The notes under the pieces are model-generated. The model saw only the letters and a program-made list of their open reading frames with translations. It did not search any database and was not told the origin of the DNA. The translations under genes and the position numbers were made by a program. A stretch of DNA of 64,000 nucleotides from NCBI RefSeq assembly GCF_000410515.1, contig NC_021500.1, positions 124,001 through 188,000 on the forward strand, written 5' to 3'. Each line of letters opens with the position of its first letter. Position 1 is the stretch's first letter. This DNA is from Enterobacter sp. R4-368 (GTDB lineage: Bacteria; Pseudomonadota; Gammaproteobacteria; Enterobacterales; Enterobacteriaceae). Positions 27,884 through 37,070 of the stretch are shown here, piece after piece.

Positions 27884-28795
27884 TTATTCACCGGTTATGC
27901 GGGCGAGTAACGACGGGGAAGTTTTCCGCCCGGTAGTCTCCACTGACACCGTGGCGGATAACCCCGCCACTAACTCCACGCCTGCGGGCAACTTATCGAT
28001 ATGAATGCGGACCGGTACGCGCTGCGCAAGTCGCACCCAGCTAAAGGTGGGGTTGACGTCCGGCAGGCCAAGACCACCCGTTTCGTCATTGCTGTCGCCG
28101 ATGCCGTGCCCGATGCTCTCAACGTGACCGGTGATGACGGGTTCAAACCCCATCAGCGCGATGTGCGCGCGATTTCCGACATGAATATGCCGCAGTTTTG
28201 TCTCCTCAAAATAGCCCACAACCCAGAAGCTGTTCGCATCAATGATGGCCACTTTGGTTTCCCCGGCGGTGGCGTAGTCGCCCGGACGCAGCCTGAGATG
28301 CGTGACATAGCCCGCTACCGGCGCGCGCACCGTGGCATGCGATAAATTTAGTTGTGCCAGTTCCAGCGCCGCCAGCGCACCGTGATAATTTGCCACCGCG
28401 ATGCTGGCCGCACTGCCTGTTTGTTGTAAGTCTTCGCCGGAGATCACGCCTTTAATTTGCGAACGCCTTGACGCCGCATCCTGGCGCATTAACATCTCAT
28501 GACGTTTCGCCTCGACATCCGCCTGTGCGCTGGCTACCGCCAGCTTCAGCCAGTGCGGATCGATCGAATAGAGCACATCGCCACGATTAACCCACTGGTT
28601 ATCGCGAACGGCGACATTAGCCACCGGCCCGGAAACATCCGGCGCTATCTGCACCACATCAGCACGCACCCGACCATCACGGGTCCAGGGACGCTGCGCG
28701 TAATGTTTCCACATCAGGTAAGCAAGGAGGGTTGCCACCAGCACGGCGCTTAACGTCAGTGCATAACGGCTTAACAGAGAAAAAAAGGATTTCAT
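27884..28795 (-). CDS. HlyD-family efflux adaptor, AaeA/YdhJ-like
   Basis: 303 residues from ATG 28795 (MKSFFSLLSRYALTLSAVLV); the frame is open further upstream but overlaps the preceding gene. It has one N-terminal membrane anchor, a biotinyl-lipoyl-like half (VQIAPDVSGPVANVAVRDNQ), a helical hairpin and the beta-barrel segment RAPVAGYVTHLRLRPGDYAT. This is the periplasmic adaptor of a FUSC-type exporter. Its ATG overlaps the DUF1656 stop by 4 bp (ATGA). Confidence 0.9.
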   Translation of the reverse strand: MKSFFSLLSRYALTLSAVLVATLLAYLMWKHYAQRPWTRDGRVRADVVQIAPDVSGPVANVAVRDNQWVNRGDVLYSIDPHWLKLAVASAQADVEAKRHEMLMRQDAASRRSQIKGVISGEDLQQTGSAASIAVANYHGALAALELAQLNLSHATVRAPVAGYVTHLRLRPGDYATAGETKVAIIDANSFWVVGYFEETKLRHIHVGNRAHIALMGFEPVITGHVESIGHGIGDSNDETGGLGLPDVNPTFSWVRLAQRVPVRIHIDKLPAGVELVAGLSATVSVETTGRKTSPSLLARITGE

Positions 28796-29007
28796 GCGAC
28801 TAACCCCAGCGCGTTCAGTCCCTGCATAAGCAGGAAAAAAGTAACAATGTAAGTGGCAAAACTCATCAGCGGACGCCAGGGCAGGCGCCGATGGGGTCTG
28901 CTGAAGGTGAAAAGCGACACCCATAACAGCGTGAGCAGTAACGCCGCCAGCGCGATCACCAGCAGCCCGGGCACGTATACGCCAGCGAGATTGAGATCAT
29001 TAACCAT
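28792..29007 (-). CDS. DUF1656 small membrane protein, AaeX/YdhI-like
   Basis: 71 residues from ATG 29007 (MVNDLNLAGVYVPGLLVIAL), with two membrane segments. DUF1656 proteins sit between the permease and adaptor genes of AaeB-type exporters, as here. It overlaps the FUSC gene by 8 bp and the adaptor gene by 4 bp, so the three proteins are translationally coupled. Confidence 0.88.
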   Translation of the reverse strand: MVNDLNLAGVYVPGLLVIALAALLLTLLWVSLFTFSRPHRRLPWRPLMSFATYIVTFFLLMQGLNALGLVA

Positions 29008-31063
29008 CGTTCGGCTCCTTATTGTGTTCACGCAAGGCACAGTGCAGATCCAGCAGGCTGTCGGTGAGTTTTTGTGAAAGCGCATGTGGCGACGGCGCGT
29101 GGTGGTCAATCAGGGTGTGAAGGTGCGGGCCTGGCGCAGGCGAGTCGATATGGTGGATAAGCCGTTCAAGAAGCAGGCTTATCTCAACGGCGGTTTTACG
29201 GTTAACCTGCGTTTGCAAGCGACGTAAATGCACTATCGCAAGGCCGATACGCAAAGCCTGCAACATCACCTGCAGCACATCTCCGGCTGCCTGTTCGCTG
29301 CGTTGCAGGCGCGGCAGTAACAACGCCGCTCTGTCCATCATCAGATTGGTCCAGTGCACTTCATCAAGCATCATGACGCCTTTCACACTGCGCCTGATAT
29401 CGCGTTGGCAGATGCGCAGTAAACGCTGGATGGCGGCATCGGCCTGCACGGTTTGCAGCAACCCCATCCCCAGTACCGCGAAGCCGGTGGCGGCAAAAAG
29501 CGCGATGGCGGTATTGACGGCGGTAGCGAAATCACCGCTGTAGTGCGCTCCCAGCTCACATAAGATGGGCAGCGTCAGCGTGATCCCCATTGCCATAAAG
29601 GTGGTAGCCGGTCGCGCCTGTAACGATCCGGCCCACAGATAGACCGGCGCCAGCACTGCCACCAGCACCGCGAAATCTGTCACCTGGGGAAGCAGGGCAA
29701 AGCTGTAGAGCAGGCTCACCATCACCCCCCAGGCGGAACCTATCATGTATTTCACAATATGCGGCGCCGGGGTATCGAAACTGCCAAACAGCGTGCAGCA
29801 GACCCCGAGGATAGAGACCGCCGTCGCGCCATCGGGCCAGGCGGAATAAATCCAGATCAGGCAACCACAGAGGATGATGACAAATGCCCCCAGCGCCGTG
29901 CGCGCCGCAGACAGGCTGTCGCGGTGAAAGACATAGCCTTTCGCCGGTTTATCTTCTGCTGGTTGTTGCGCCGGTTTTGCTTGCGCGAGTGCGTTCGCGA
30001 GCCGCTCGCAGTGCAGCAACAGGATAATGGCTTCATGGAGGTGACGGACAAGGTTCATCTGCAGCGCCGTTTCAAAGGTCAGCGCCTCTGCGGCGGCAAG
30101 CCGTTTGGTTAATATCGCGCAGCGTTCTGCCAGCGCTTGTCCGGTAATTTTCCGTTTTGCGCTTTCTTCCCCGACGAGCCAGCTTTGCACCTCTTCCAGC
30201 AGCGTCTGAATATCGGCGGGCAGGACAGTGACCATCAACAGGCGATCGTGTATTTCACCGCTGACGATCAACAAGCGCGCCAGCTTGTCATGCAGCGCTT
30301 TTCGCGCATGGCGCACCGGCGCCGAGAAGGCGAAGTCGTAAGGGATATGGTGGCTCAGGCCTTGCAGAAACTGTAACGCCAGCGCCAGTCGCAGATTAGC
30401 GGCCGCCTCATTGGCACTTCCCGCTAGCGCGTCTGCCAGCATCTGGCGTGCGGAATGCAGCGTTTGCGCGATTTTGCTGTTAAACAGGCCAGAGATCCGT
30501 TTTGGCAGCACATAGCGGTGAATCAGCGCCGCGCAGAAGATGCCAATCCCAATCTCCTGCACACGAACAATGGCGGTATCAAAAATCTCGCCGGGGTGAA
30601 AAACTGCCGGAAAACCGATCAGACTCGCCGTGTAACCGGCCAGCACAAAAGCGTACGCACGGGGTGTGCGCTCAAGCAGCGATAAATAGAGACAAAAGGT
30701 GATCCAGCCGGTGAGTACCACGCTACAAAAAATCGGTGTGTTCACGAAAGTGGGCACAATCAACACCGTCGCCCCGGCACCCACTATTGTACCGGCTAAG
30801 CGGTAGACGCTTCTGCTCAGCGATGCGCCAACCGAGGTTTGCGACACAATATAAACGGTAATGATCGCCCAGGAGGGTTTTTCAAGGCCGATCGATAAGG
30901 CGATGTAATAAGCGAGCATCGCCGCTGCAAAACTCTTGGCGGAATAGAGTAATGCGTTGGCATCGCCCGCCACTGTGACGGAACCTAACATCGCGCCCGT
31001 ACGACGACGCAGGGCAGATAAATCGCGCAACAAACGGCGGGGTGAGAAATCAATTTTGTTCAT
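29000..31063 (-). CDS. FUSC-family efflux permease, AaeB/YdhK-like
   Basis: 687 residues from ATG 31063 (MNKIDFSPRRLLRDLSALRR). It has two blocks of about five membrane segments, near 50-190 and 380-530, each followed by a cytoplasmic helical region, as in AaeB. The first block contains LEKPSWAIITVYIVSQTSVG, typical of the family. AaeB exports aromatic carboxylic acids such as p-hydroxybenzoate. This paralogue may export a similar aromatic acid, perhaps released by the neighbouring esterase, but that is inference. Confidence 0.9.
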   Translation of the reverse strand: MNKIDFSPRRLLRDLSALRRRTGAMLGSVTVAGDANALLYSAKSFAAAMLAYYIALSIGLEKPSWAIITVYIVSQTSVGASLSRSVYRLAGTIVGAGATVLIVPTFVNTPIFCSVVLTGWITFCLYLSLLERTPRAYAFVLAGYTASLIGFPAVFHPGEIFDTAIVRVQEIGIGIFCAALIHRYVLPKRISGLFNSKIAQTLHSARQMLADALAGSANEAAANLRLALALQFLQGLSHHIPYDFAFSAPVRHARKALHDKLARLLIVSGEIHDRLLMVTVLPADIQTLLEEVQSWLVGEESAKRKITGQALAERCAILTKRLAAAEALTFETALQMNLVRHLHEAIILLLHCERLANALAQAKPAQQPAEDKPAKGYVFHRDSLSAARTALGAFVIILCGCLIWIYSAWPDGATAVSILGVCCTLFGSFDTPAPHIVKYMIGSAWGVMVSLLYSFALLPQVTDFAVLVAVLAPVYLWAGSLQARPATTFMAMGITLTLPILCELGAHYSGDFATAVNTAIALFAATGFAVLGMGLLQTVQADAAIQRLLRICQRDIRRSVKGVMMLDEVHWTNLMMDRAALLLPRLQRSEQAAGDVLQVMLQALRIGLAIVHLRRLQTQVNRKTAVEISLLLERLIHHIDSPAPGPHLHTLIDHHAPSPHALSQKLTDSLLDLHCALREHNKEPNDG

Positions 31064-31140
31064 GGCGGGAAGTATTACCGGCTTGCGCACGCCATTAAAT
31101 ACTCTATTCTGTCAAAAAATACCTGAATGTTGCCAATCGT

Positions 31141-31935
31141 ATGCCAACCCGTTATGCCACGACCCTGTTTGATCCCGACACCACCGACTGCCCGGCGGTG
31201 GCGCGTCGTCTCGATTTTGTTGATTACGAAGCCGAAGTGCCGGTGCATACCCACCGTAAAGGGCAGTTAATTATTGCGCTGTATGGCGCGGTGACTTGCC
31301 GGGCGGAAAATGAGATCTGGATTGTGCCGCCGCACTGCGCGGTCTGGATCCCGGGCGGCGTCGCACATAGCGTCAGCGCCACCTGGAACGCGCATCTCAA
31401 TTATCTGTTTATCGAGCCTGGCGCGGCAGCGCTACCGAACCGGTGTTGCACGCTGGCGATCTCCCAGTTGGTCAAAGAACTGGTGGACAGACTGACAGGC
31501 GAGAGCGTCGAATACCCCACAGACAGCCATGTTGCCAGGCTGACCAGAGTCACGCTCGACGAGTTAGCCACCATGCCGCAGCAAAACGTCAGTTTGCCCG
31601 TTTCAGCGAACGCCAAAATCCGCGCGATGGCACAGGCGCTGGTAAACCATCCCGACGATCGCAGCACCTTTAAAGCATGGGCAAAGCGGCTGGCGCTCAG
31701 CGAACGCTCGCTGGCGCGTTTGATGCTGCGCGAAACCGGGCTGAGCTTCGGGCGCTGGCGGCAACAGCTCCATCTGGTGATTGCCTTGCGGGAGCTGGCG
31801 AGTGGTGTCTCGGTGCAAAATGTGGCGGCAAAACTGGGTTATGAATCGGTGAACGCCTTTATCACCATGTTCAGAAAAGCGATGGGCAGCACGCCCGCGC
31901 ACTACTTTGCGGAACAACAAAAAGCGCCGCGTTAA
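31141..31935 (+). CDS. AraC-family regulator with cupin domain
   Basis: A 264-residue protein. The N-terminal cupin has VPVHTHRKGQLIIALYGAVT and CAVWIPGGVAHSVS. The C-terminal double helix-turn-helix has FKAWAKRLALSERSLARLML and VQNVAAKLGYESVNAFITMF. It diverges from the FUSC operon, with 77 bp between start codons, so it very likely controls that operon and itself in response to a small molecule bound in the cupin. E. coli aaeXAB is instead controlled by a LysR protein. Confidence 0.87.
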   Translation: MPTRYATTLFDPDTTDCPAVARRLDFVDYEAEVPVHTHRKGQLIIALYGAVTCRAENEIWIVPPHCAVWIPGGVAHSVSATWNAHLNYLFIEPGAAALPNRCCTLAISQLVKELVDRLTGESVEYPTDSHVARLTRVTLDELATMPQQNVSLPVSANAKIRAMAQALVNHPDDRSTFKAWAKRLALSERSLARLMLRETGLSFGRWRQQLHLVIALRELASGVSVQNVAAKLGYESVNAFITMFRKAMGSTPAHYFAEQQKAPR

Positions 31936-32004
31936 GCGACGCGCCTGCATATAGCTGCTTCCCGTTGCGGCCATTTAGCCAGGCAGGAAAAACAGCACTC
32001 ACTG

Positions 32005-32364
32005 TCACGACATCTGCTGCGCCAGCAACGCAATCAGCGCCAGCAGAGCCGGAAGCGCCTGCACATAAAGGATTTTACGGCTGGCGGTGACCGCGCCGAA
32101 AACCCCGGCAATCAGCACGCAGATAAGAAAGAAAAAGAGTACCGCCACGCCGCGCTCAGCGAGCCACAATCCCCACAATAACCCTGCGGCAAGAAAGCCA
32201 TTGTACAGCCCCTGGTTTGCGGCCAGAACGCGGGTTTCGCGGGCAAACTCCGCGCTCAGGTTAAAGGCTTTGCGGCCTGTTTTTGTGTCCCAGAGGAACA
32301 TTTCCAGCACCAGAATGTAGAGATGAATGACGGCAACAATGGCGACAAGAATTTTGGCTAACAC
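32005..32364 (-). CDS. DUF1304 membrane protein
   Basis: 119 residues from GTG 32364, which has AAGG at a good distance; the frame stays open to 32430 through sequence that does not look coding. It has four membrane segments. The motif LAANQGLYNGFLAAGLLWGL, then FGAVTASRKILYVQALPALL, is the DUF1304 signature. Function is unknown; members are often near transporters. Confidence 0.85.
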   Translation of the reverse strand: MLAKILVAIVAVIHLYILVLEMFLWDTKTGRKAFNLSAEFARETRVLAANQGLYNGFLAAGLLWGLWLAERGVAVLFFFLICVLIAGVFGAVTASRKILYVQALPALLALIALLAQQMS

Positions 32365-32547
32365 AGGAAACCTTACGGAATGAGGGCAGGTGAAAGGGAG
32401 TATAGATAATTGCGCGGGGGGCAGCAGCAAGTGCGTTTAACAAAACGCGCAATAGCATTCACCCTTTGATGCGCGCACTATAGCGGCACAACGTTTAACC
32501 ACCATCAAAATGCGTGACGACAGGTTTGCCCGGACGTGAGGTGCTCA

Positions 32548-33216
32548 ATGGATATTTACGAAAAACAGTATCAGGAACTGCAAGCCAGCGGTGCCGAAGC
32601 CTGGGCTGGCGACGGTTACCAACGCGCGAAAGCGCAACAACAGCAGGTTTTTGCCTGGCTCAGCCAGCAACATTATCTTCCGCAACCCGGTGCGACCATC
32701 CTGGAACTTGGCTGTGGCAATGGTGCCATGGCGGCGCACTATTTTGCCCTGCGAGGCGATACCGTCTGGGGCGTGGATTTCGCGCCAACCGCCATCGAAT
32801 GGGCGAAAGCGCGCTTTACGCAGGCGGGCCTGCCCGCGCACTTTTTCACGGGCGATGTCTGCCATCTCCCACAATGTGACGATGCCATGTTTGATCTGAT
32901 TGTGGATGGCAGTTGCCTGCACTGTCTCATTGGCGATGCCCGGCAGCGCTGCCTGGCCGAAGTCAGGCGGTTGCTCAAACCGACAGGGTACTTTGTTATC
33001 AGCTCAATGTGCGGGCTGCCGCGCTACGCCGGGGATATTGCGGCTTACGATAGCGACCAGCAGTGTCTGCTCAGGCAGGGGCAAGCCTGGCGCACGCTTA
33101 AACCCTTGGCGGATTTGCTCGAGGAAGTACAAAACGCGCAGTTTGTCGTGCATGCAAGCCAGGTGAACGAGAATCCGTGGTGGGATCATGCCACTATCGT
33201 CTGTTCCGCACGGTGA
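32548..33216 (+). CDS. Class I SAM-dependent methyltransferase
   Basis: 222 residues from ATG 32548, with GAGGTG upstream. Motif I is ILELGCGNGAMAAHYFALRG; the motif II acid is in VWGVDFAPTAIEWAKARF; later come FDLIVDGSCLHCLIG and RLLKPTGYFVISSMCGL. It is a typical soluble small-molecule methyltransferase. The substrate is unknown. It converges with the lipid-cluster operon. Confidence 0.82.
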   Translation: MDIYEKQYQELQASGAEAWAGDGYQRAKAQQQQVFAWLSQQHYLPQPGATILELGCGNGAMAAHYFALRGDTVWGVDFAPTAIEWAKARFTQAGLPAHFFTGDVCHLPQCDDAMFDLIVDGSCLHCLIGDARQRCLAEVRRLLKPTGYFVISSMCGLPRYAGDIAAYDSDQQCLLRQGQAWRTLKPLADLLEEVQNAQFVVHASQVNENPWWDHATIVCSAR

Positions 33217-33261
33217 GTTGCCCCCTCTCTTCAGGATCGCATAAGCCGCTGGCAATGCCGG

Positions 33262-33290
33262 AAAAAAAAGACGACACTACGATGTCGTCT
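33262..33290 (-). terminator. Rho-independent terminator of the lipid-modification operon
   Basis: On the minus strand AGACGACA/TGTCGTCT with a 6-base loop is followed by eight T. It lies 54 bp past the last gene of the operon (stop at 33345) and marks its 3' end. Confidence 0.85.
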
Positions 33291-33344
33291 AAAGGGGGTG
33301 GTTCAGGAGCCCGTAAGGGTCATTCGGGCTTTCTTGTCATTAAT

Positions 33345-34304
33345 TCAGTGAACGGTCAGACGCAGCGCCAGATCGTCGGGGTAGGGGGTAAAGTAGCGCT
33401 GTTTCGCCAGGTAGCCATCCGGGTATTCGGCGAGATAGTGCTTTAACAGCGTGATCGGGGCGAGGATCGGCAGCCGCCCGTTGCGATAATTGAGGATCAC
33501 ATCGCGCAGTTCGCCCCGCTGACGGCTGTTCAAATGTTCGCGGAAATAGCCCTGAATATGCATCAGCACATTGGTATGGTTCTCCCGGGAAGCATTTTTT
33601 TTCAGGATGGCCATCAGCTTTTCGCGATACACCCTGAAGAAGGCATCCAGATCTTCCCACTCATGCAGGGAGGCGACGAACGGGCCAATCTGCCGGTAGC
33701 CCGCCTGATGGTGCGCCAGCAGTTGCAGTTTGTAGCGGCTGTGAAATTCCAGCAGGCCGTGGCGCGTCAGGCCGTTGGCCCGCAAGGTATTGAGTTCATG
33801 CAGGGCGAAAACGCGCTCGACAAAGTTTTCCCGCAGCAGCGGATCGTGCAGGCGACCATCTTCCTCCACCGGCAACCATGGGTATTTCGCCAGCAGCGCA
33901 GCGGTAAAAAGCCCAACCCCTTCTTTACGCCCGCGCTGACCATTTTCGTCATACAACCGTACGCGCTCCATGCCGCAGCTTGGCGATTTCGCGCAGACGA
34001 TAAACCCGGCTAATCCCTCCTGGCGGGCGAGATACGCCTCGGCGAATTCGGCCATTTTCTCTGTCACATCGTCGTGCGGGGCGTGGCTAAAGCGCATACG
34101 GATATCCCCGGCGGTGGTCTGCACCAGACGCAGCGCCGGGCGCGGCACGGGCAGGCCGATGCCCATCTCCGGGCAGACGGGTTTGAACGTGACCCAACGC
34201 GCCAGCTCGTCCATCACGAAGCCCATGCGTTTATGCCCGCCGTCAAAACGGACGGTAGAGCCGGTTAAACAGCCGCTGATACCAATCATGGGTGGGGTTT
34301 TCAT
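33345..34304 (-). CDS. DUF523-DUF1722 fusion protein (YbgA domain plus TudS-like domain)
   Basis: A 319-residue protein. The N-terminal DUF523 domain keeps the three cysteines that bind a 4Fe-4S cluster in the thiouracil desulfidase TudS: ISGCLTG, KPVCPEMGIG and AKSPSCGMERV. The C-terminal half is DUF1722 (E. coli YbgA), for example FHSRYKLQLLAHHQAGYRQI. In many bacteria this fusion lies beside the photolyase gene phrB, and E. coli ybgA is next to phrB. It is the last gene of the operon, 12 bp after the lipoprotein gene. Its role in the pathway is unknown; no photolyase gene is in the window. Confidence 0.88.
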   Translation of the reverse strand: MKTPPMIGISGCLTGSTVRFDGGHKRMGFVMDELARWVTFKPVCPEMGIGLPVPRPALRLVQTTAGDIRMRFSHAPHDDVTEKMAEFAEAYLARQEGLAGFIVCAKSPSCGMERVRLYDENGQRGRKEGVGLFTAALLAKYPWLPVEEDGRLHDPLLRENFVERVFALHELNTLRANGLTRHGLLEFHSRYKLQLLAHHQAGYRQIGPFVASLHEWEDLDAFFRVYREKLMAILKKNASRENHTNVLMHIQGYFREHLNSRQRGELRDVILNYRNGRLPILAPITLLKHYLAEYPDGYLAKQRYFTPYPDDLALRLTVH

Positions 34305-34316
34305 GGCGCTATCCTC

Positions 34317-34847
34317 TTACTGCGTTTGGCGGGTGAAGAAAAGCGTCACCGTCCCGACGGTAATGCCGAACTTCTTCATCGCTGTTTTGTTGAATAAATG
34401 GGTGTCGTCCTGCAGATACATCCAGTCATCAAAGTTCAGCAGCCAGGTGCTGCCGTTGGCTTTCACGTTCATGCGGTAGTGCCAGTTAAAGGCGTTACCG
34501 GCCGACTGCCCGGTTGCCACGCCCTCAATATCGCCTGCCGTACCTTCGTAGCGATCGCTACCGACGCGGCGGATATGCCACACCCGTTGCTGCTTTTCAC
34601 CATCGTCATAAATGAAGTGTTCATTGAGCGTGAGCGTCTCGCCCACCACCTCGCCCTTGATCTCAACATGGAAGCGGCGCAGTTGTTTGCCGCTGCGATC
34701 CTGCACCATCCCCCAGGCTTCGGTTGTGCCGTTGAAATAGCGGAAAATATCAAGCGGCGGCTGTTGGTGTTGATAATCGCCAATCTCGCTGCTACAACCA
34801 GCCAGCAGCATCATCAGCGCAAGGCCGAGCGCCAGAATGCGTTTCAT
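34317..34847 (-). CDS. DUF3833 lipoprotein
   Basis: A 176-residue protein. The signal peptide MKRILALGLALMMLLAGCSS ends in the lipobox LAGC, so Cys18 is lipidated. The mature part is a beta-rich DUF3833 domain (LNEHFIYDDGEKQQRVWHIR). Such lipoproteins accompany CFA-like/DUF1365/FAD gene clusters in Vibrio and Pseudomonas. The position after Cys is Ser, which is compatible with transport to the outer membrane. It overlaps the preceding gene by 4 bp. Confidence 0.85.
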   Translation of the reverse strand: MKRILALGLALMMLLAGCSSEIGDYQHQQPPLDIFRYFNGTTEAWGMVQDRSGKQLRRFHVEIKGEVVGETLTLNEHFIYDDGEKQQRVWHIRRVGSDRYEGTAGDIEGVATGQSAGNAFNWHYRMNVKANGSTWLLNFDDWMYLQDDTHLFNKTAMKKFGITVGTVTLFFTRQTQ

Positions 34848-35371
34848 TTTTGACCTCCGATCAACTGTTGACGCAGGGCGGGATATTGCGTGGCGGGCGC
34901 AAGCCAGATCGCCAGAAAGTGGCTGCTGAACGCCTCCGACTGGTATGGGCCGAGCGGGCTAAAGCCTTGCTGCGACGAAGCGGCGCGATACCAGAATTGC
35001 CCCTGTTTGCCGCGCATCACAAACGCCAGTTGCGTGCCGGATGTTACGTCAGGCCACAGCCTGCGCAACATGTGCAACCAGGCTTCGCTCTGCGGCTCGC
35101 GCGCCAGGATCCCCTGCGCCTGCCACTGTTCGCGGGTGGCGTCTACCAGTTCGTCGCGGTCGATATCGCGCTGGTAGGTGATGATCAGCGCCTGATCCTG
35201 TTCAGGCCCGCTGTAGCGGCCGTCTGGCGTGCGCAACTGCGAGGTATAAACCGTAAACGGCCCCCAGGTCAGCGTCGCGTCGCCCACTTTGCGCCAGCTT
35301 AACCAGTCGGCAGCGTGGACCGTGGGCACCAGCGCGCCAAGCCACAACAACATCAGTAACGCGGTTCGCAT
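34844..35371 (-). CDS. Chalcone-isomerase-like periplasmic protein
   Basis: A 175-residue protein with a signal peptide (MRTALLMLLWLGALVPTVHA, cleavage before ADW). The rest matches the chalcone isomerase-like fold family of bacteria (PF16036), for example YTSQLRTPDGRYSG followed by ALIITYQRDIDRDELVDATR. In plants related folds bind fatty acids, so a fatty acid-binding role in this lipid operon is plausible. It overlaps DUF2878 by one base and DUF3833 by four. Confidence 0.82.
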   Translation of the reverse strand: MRTALLMLLWLGALVPTVHAADWLSWRKVGDATLTWGPFTVYTSQLRTPDGRYSGPEQDQALIITYQRDIDRDELVDATREQWQAQGILAREPQSEAWLHMLRRLWPDVTSGTQLAFVMRGKQGQFWYRAASSQQGFSPLGPYQSEAFSSHFLAIWLAPATQYPALRQQLIGGQK

Positions 35372-35853
35372 CAGCGCCTCCCCGTCACAATATGGAAAAA
35401 GAGCATCATCACCAGCCAGCCGGTAGCCATCGAGCTAACGACAATAAACGTGGGGGGCAGAAAGGTGATGGCACCTAAACGTTCGCCAAGGAGGTAAGCC
35501 ACCGGGCCGCCGCCTGTCGCCATCAACATCAGGGCCCAGCCGGGAAGCGTCGAGGTACTGCTCAGCGCCGTCCAGACGCAGGCAAACATCAGCCACAGCG
35601 CCACCATCCACAGCGGCAGCAGCGAATCGCCGCTAAATTCGATAAGACCCGTCAGCGCCCAGAATGCATCCAGTCCGCCCCCCATTCCTGCCAGAAACAG
35701 GGCGTACAGACGCTGTGTGGGGGATAACAGCATGCAGGCCGCGATCGCCAGCGTAAGCCAGATAACCAGGCCGCGCTCGCGAAACAGCACCACCAGCGTC
35801 CAGTAGAGATCGAACGCGATAGCCAATAAAAAGACCTGCAGATAACGTTTCAT
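35371..35853 (-). CDS. DUF2878 membrane protein
   Basis: A 160-residue protein with five or so membrane segments, including FLLAIAFDLYWTLVVLF at the start. DUF2878 proteins occur almost always in CFA/DUF1365/FAD clusters. Function is unknown; it may hold the enzymes at the membrane or transport a lipid intermediate. Start and stop codons overlap both neighbours. Confidence 0.82.
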   Translation of the reverse strand: MKRYLQVFLLAIAFDLYWTLVVLFRERGLVIWLTLAIAACMLLSPTQRLYALFLAGMGGGLDAFWALTGLIEFSGDSLLPLWMVALWLMFACVWTALSSTSTLPGWALMLMATGGGPVAYLLGERLGAITFLPPTFIVVSSMATGWLVMMLFFHIVTGRR

Positions 35854-37070
35854 ACGCGCTCCGCGGTCAGTTGCACCACGCTGATGGTGCGCGCGTTAAA
35901 CCCGGCTTCGCAGTAGCCAAAGTAGTAGAGCCACATGCGGCGAAAGCGGTTATCAAAGCCGAGTTTTTCAATCTCCTGCCAGGCGTGGTTAAAACGCTGC
36001 CGCCAGTGCGCGAGCGTGCGGGCGTAGTCAGGGCCCATATCGAACAGATTGCGTACGACAAAATCGGTGTGGCGCGTCATCAAATCGTTCATGGCGGTGA
36101 TGCTCGGCAAAAAGCCGCCGGGGAAGATGTAGCGCTGAATAAAATCGACGCTTTTGCTGTAGTCGCGGTAGCGCTGATCCTGAATGGTGATCGCCTGCAA
36201 CGCCATTTTGCCACCGGGACGCAGACGCGCCTGGCAGGTTTTGAAAAAGGTAGGCAGATAGCGTTGACCGACGGCTTCTATCATCTCGATCGACACCAGT
36301 TTGTCGAATTCACCTGTCAGATCGCGATAGTCGCAAAGCAGCACCTGCACGCGATCCTGCAACCCCGCGCGGGCAATGCGCTCGCTTGCCCAGCGGTACT
36401 GCTCCTGCGAAAGCGTGGTGGTGGTTACCCGGCAACCATAGTGACGGGCGGCGTACTCCGCCATCGCGCCCCATCCGGTGCCGATCTCCAGCAGATGATC
36501 GGCAGGTGTCAACGCCAGTTGTTCGCAAAGCCTGGCCATTTTGGCCTGTTGCGCGTCGGCAAGATCCTGATTGTCGTCGGCAAAAAGCGCGCTGGAATAG
36601 AGCAGATTTTCATCGAGAAACTGCGCGTAAAAGGCGTTACCCAGGTCGTAGTGGGCGGCGATATTTTCCCGCGCCTGCTGGCGATGGTTGCGCCGCGTCC
36701 AGTGACGCAGCCGCTCAACAGGTCGGCTAAGCCAGCGAAAACCGCTCTCCAGCCGCCCGAGCACGCGGCTATTCAGCGCCAGGATCTGTAGCAGTGCGGT
36801 AAGCTGACTGGTCTCCCAGTCGCCCGCGATCCAGGCTTCAGCAGCGGCGAGGCTGCCGCCGGTCAGCAGCCGCCAGTAAACACCGGGTGCCACAATCTGC
36901 ACCTCGGCGCGCAGCGTAGCTGAGGCATCGCCAAAATGAAACGCCTGGGCACCTTCACGCAGGGTGATGGAGCCTTGCTGAATGCCGCTCAGCAGGCGGA
37001 AAAGTATCCATCGCGCGATACGGACGTTGCGCGAAATCTCGGGTTCAAGCGCAAAGACGGGATCGGTCAT
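35850..37070 (-). CDS. CFA-family phospholipid methyltransferase with altered bicarbonate site
   Basis: A 406-residue protein. The SAM motif is [20 protein letters not shown]. The acidic residue that matches Glu239 of Cfa is kept ([13 protein letters not shown]). Two other bicarbonate ligands are changed: the region equal to MQYSC is LLYSSALF (Cys139 to Ser), and the LLHTIG region is ALQAITIQ (His266 to Gln). It is therefore not a standard cyclopropane synthase. In alphaproteobacteria CFA-like enzymes in related clusters methylate unsaturated fatty acids on the way to methyl-branched or furan fatty acids. That is the likely type of chemistry here, inferred from residue changes and context. 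Confidence 0.88.
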   Translation of the reverse strand: MTDPVFALEPEISRNVRIARWILFRLLSGIQQGSITLREGAQAFHFGDASATLRAEVQIVAPGVYWRLLTGGSLAAAEAWIAGDWETSQLTALLQILALNSRVLGRLESGFRWLSRPVERLRHWTRRNHRQQARENIAAHYDLGNAFYAQFLDENLLYSSALFADDNQDLADAQQAKMARLCEQLALTPADHLLEIGTGWGAMAEYAARHYGCRVTTTTLSQEQYRWASERIARAGLQDRVQVLLCDYRDLTGEFDKLVSIEMIEAVGQRYLPTFFKTCQARLRPGGKMALQAITIQDQRYRDYSKSVDFIQRYIFPGGFLPSITAMNDLMTRHTDFVVRNLFDMGPDYARTLAHWRQRFNHAWQEIEKLGFDNRFRRMWLYYFGYCEAGFNARTISVVQLTAERV

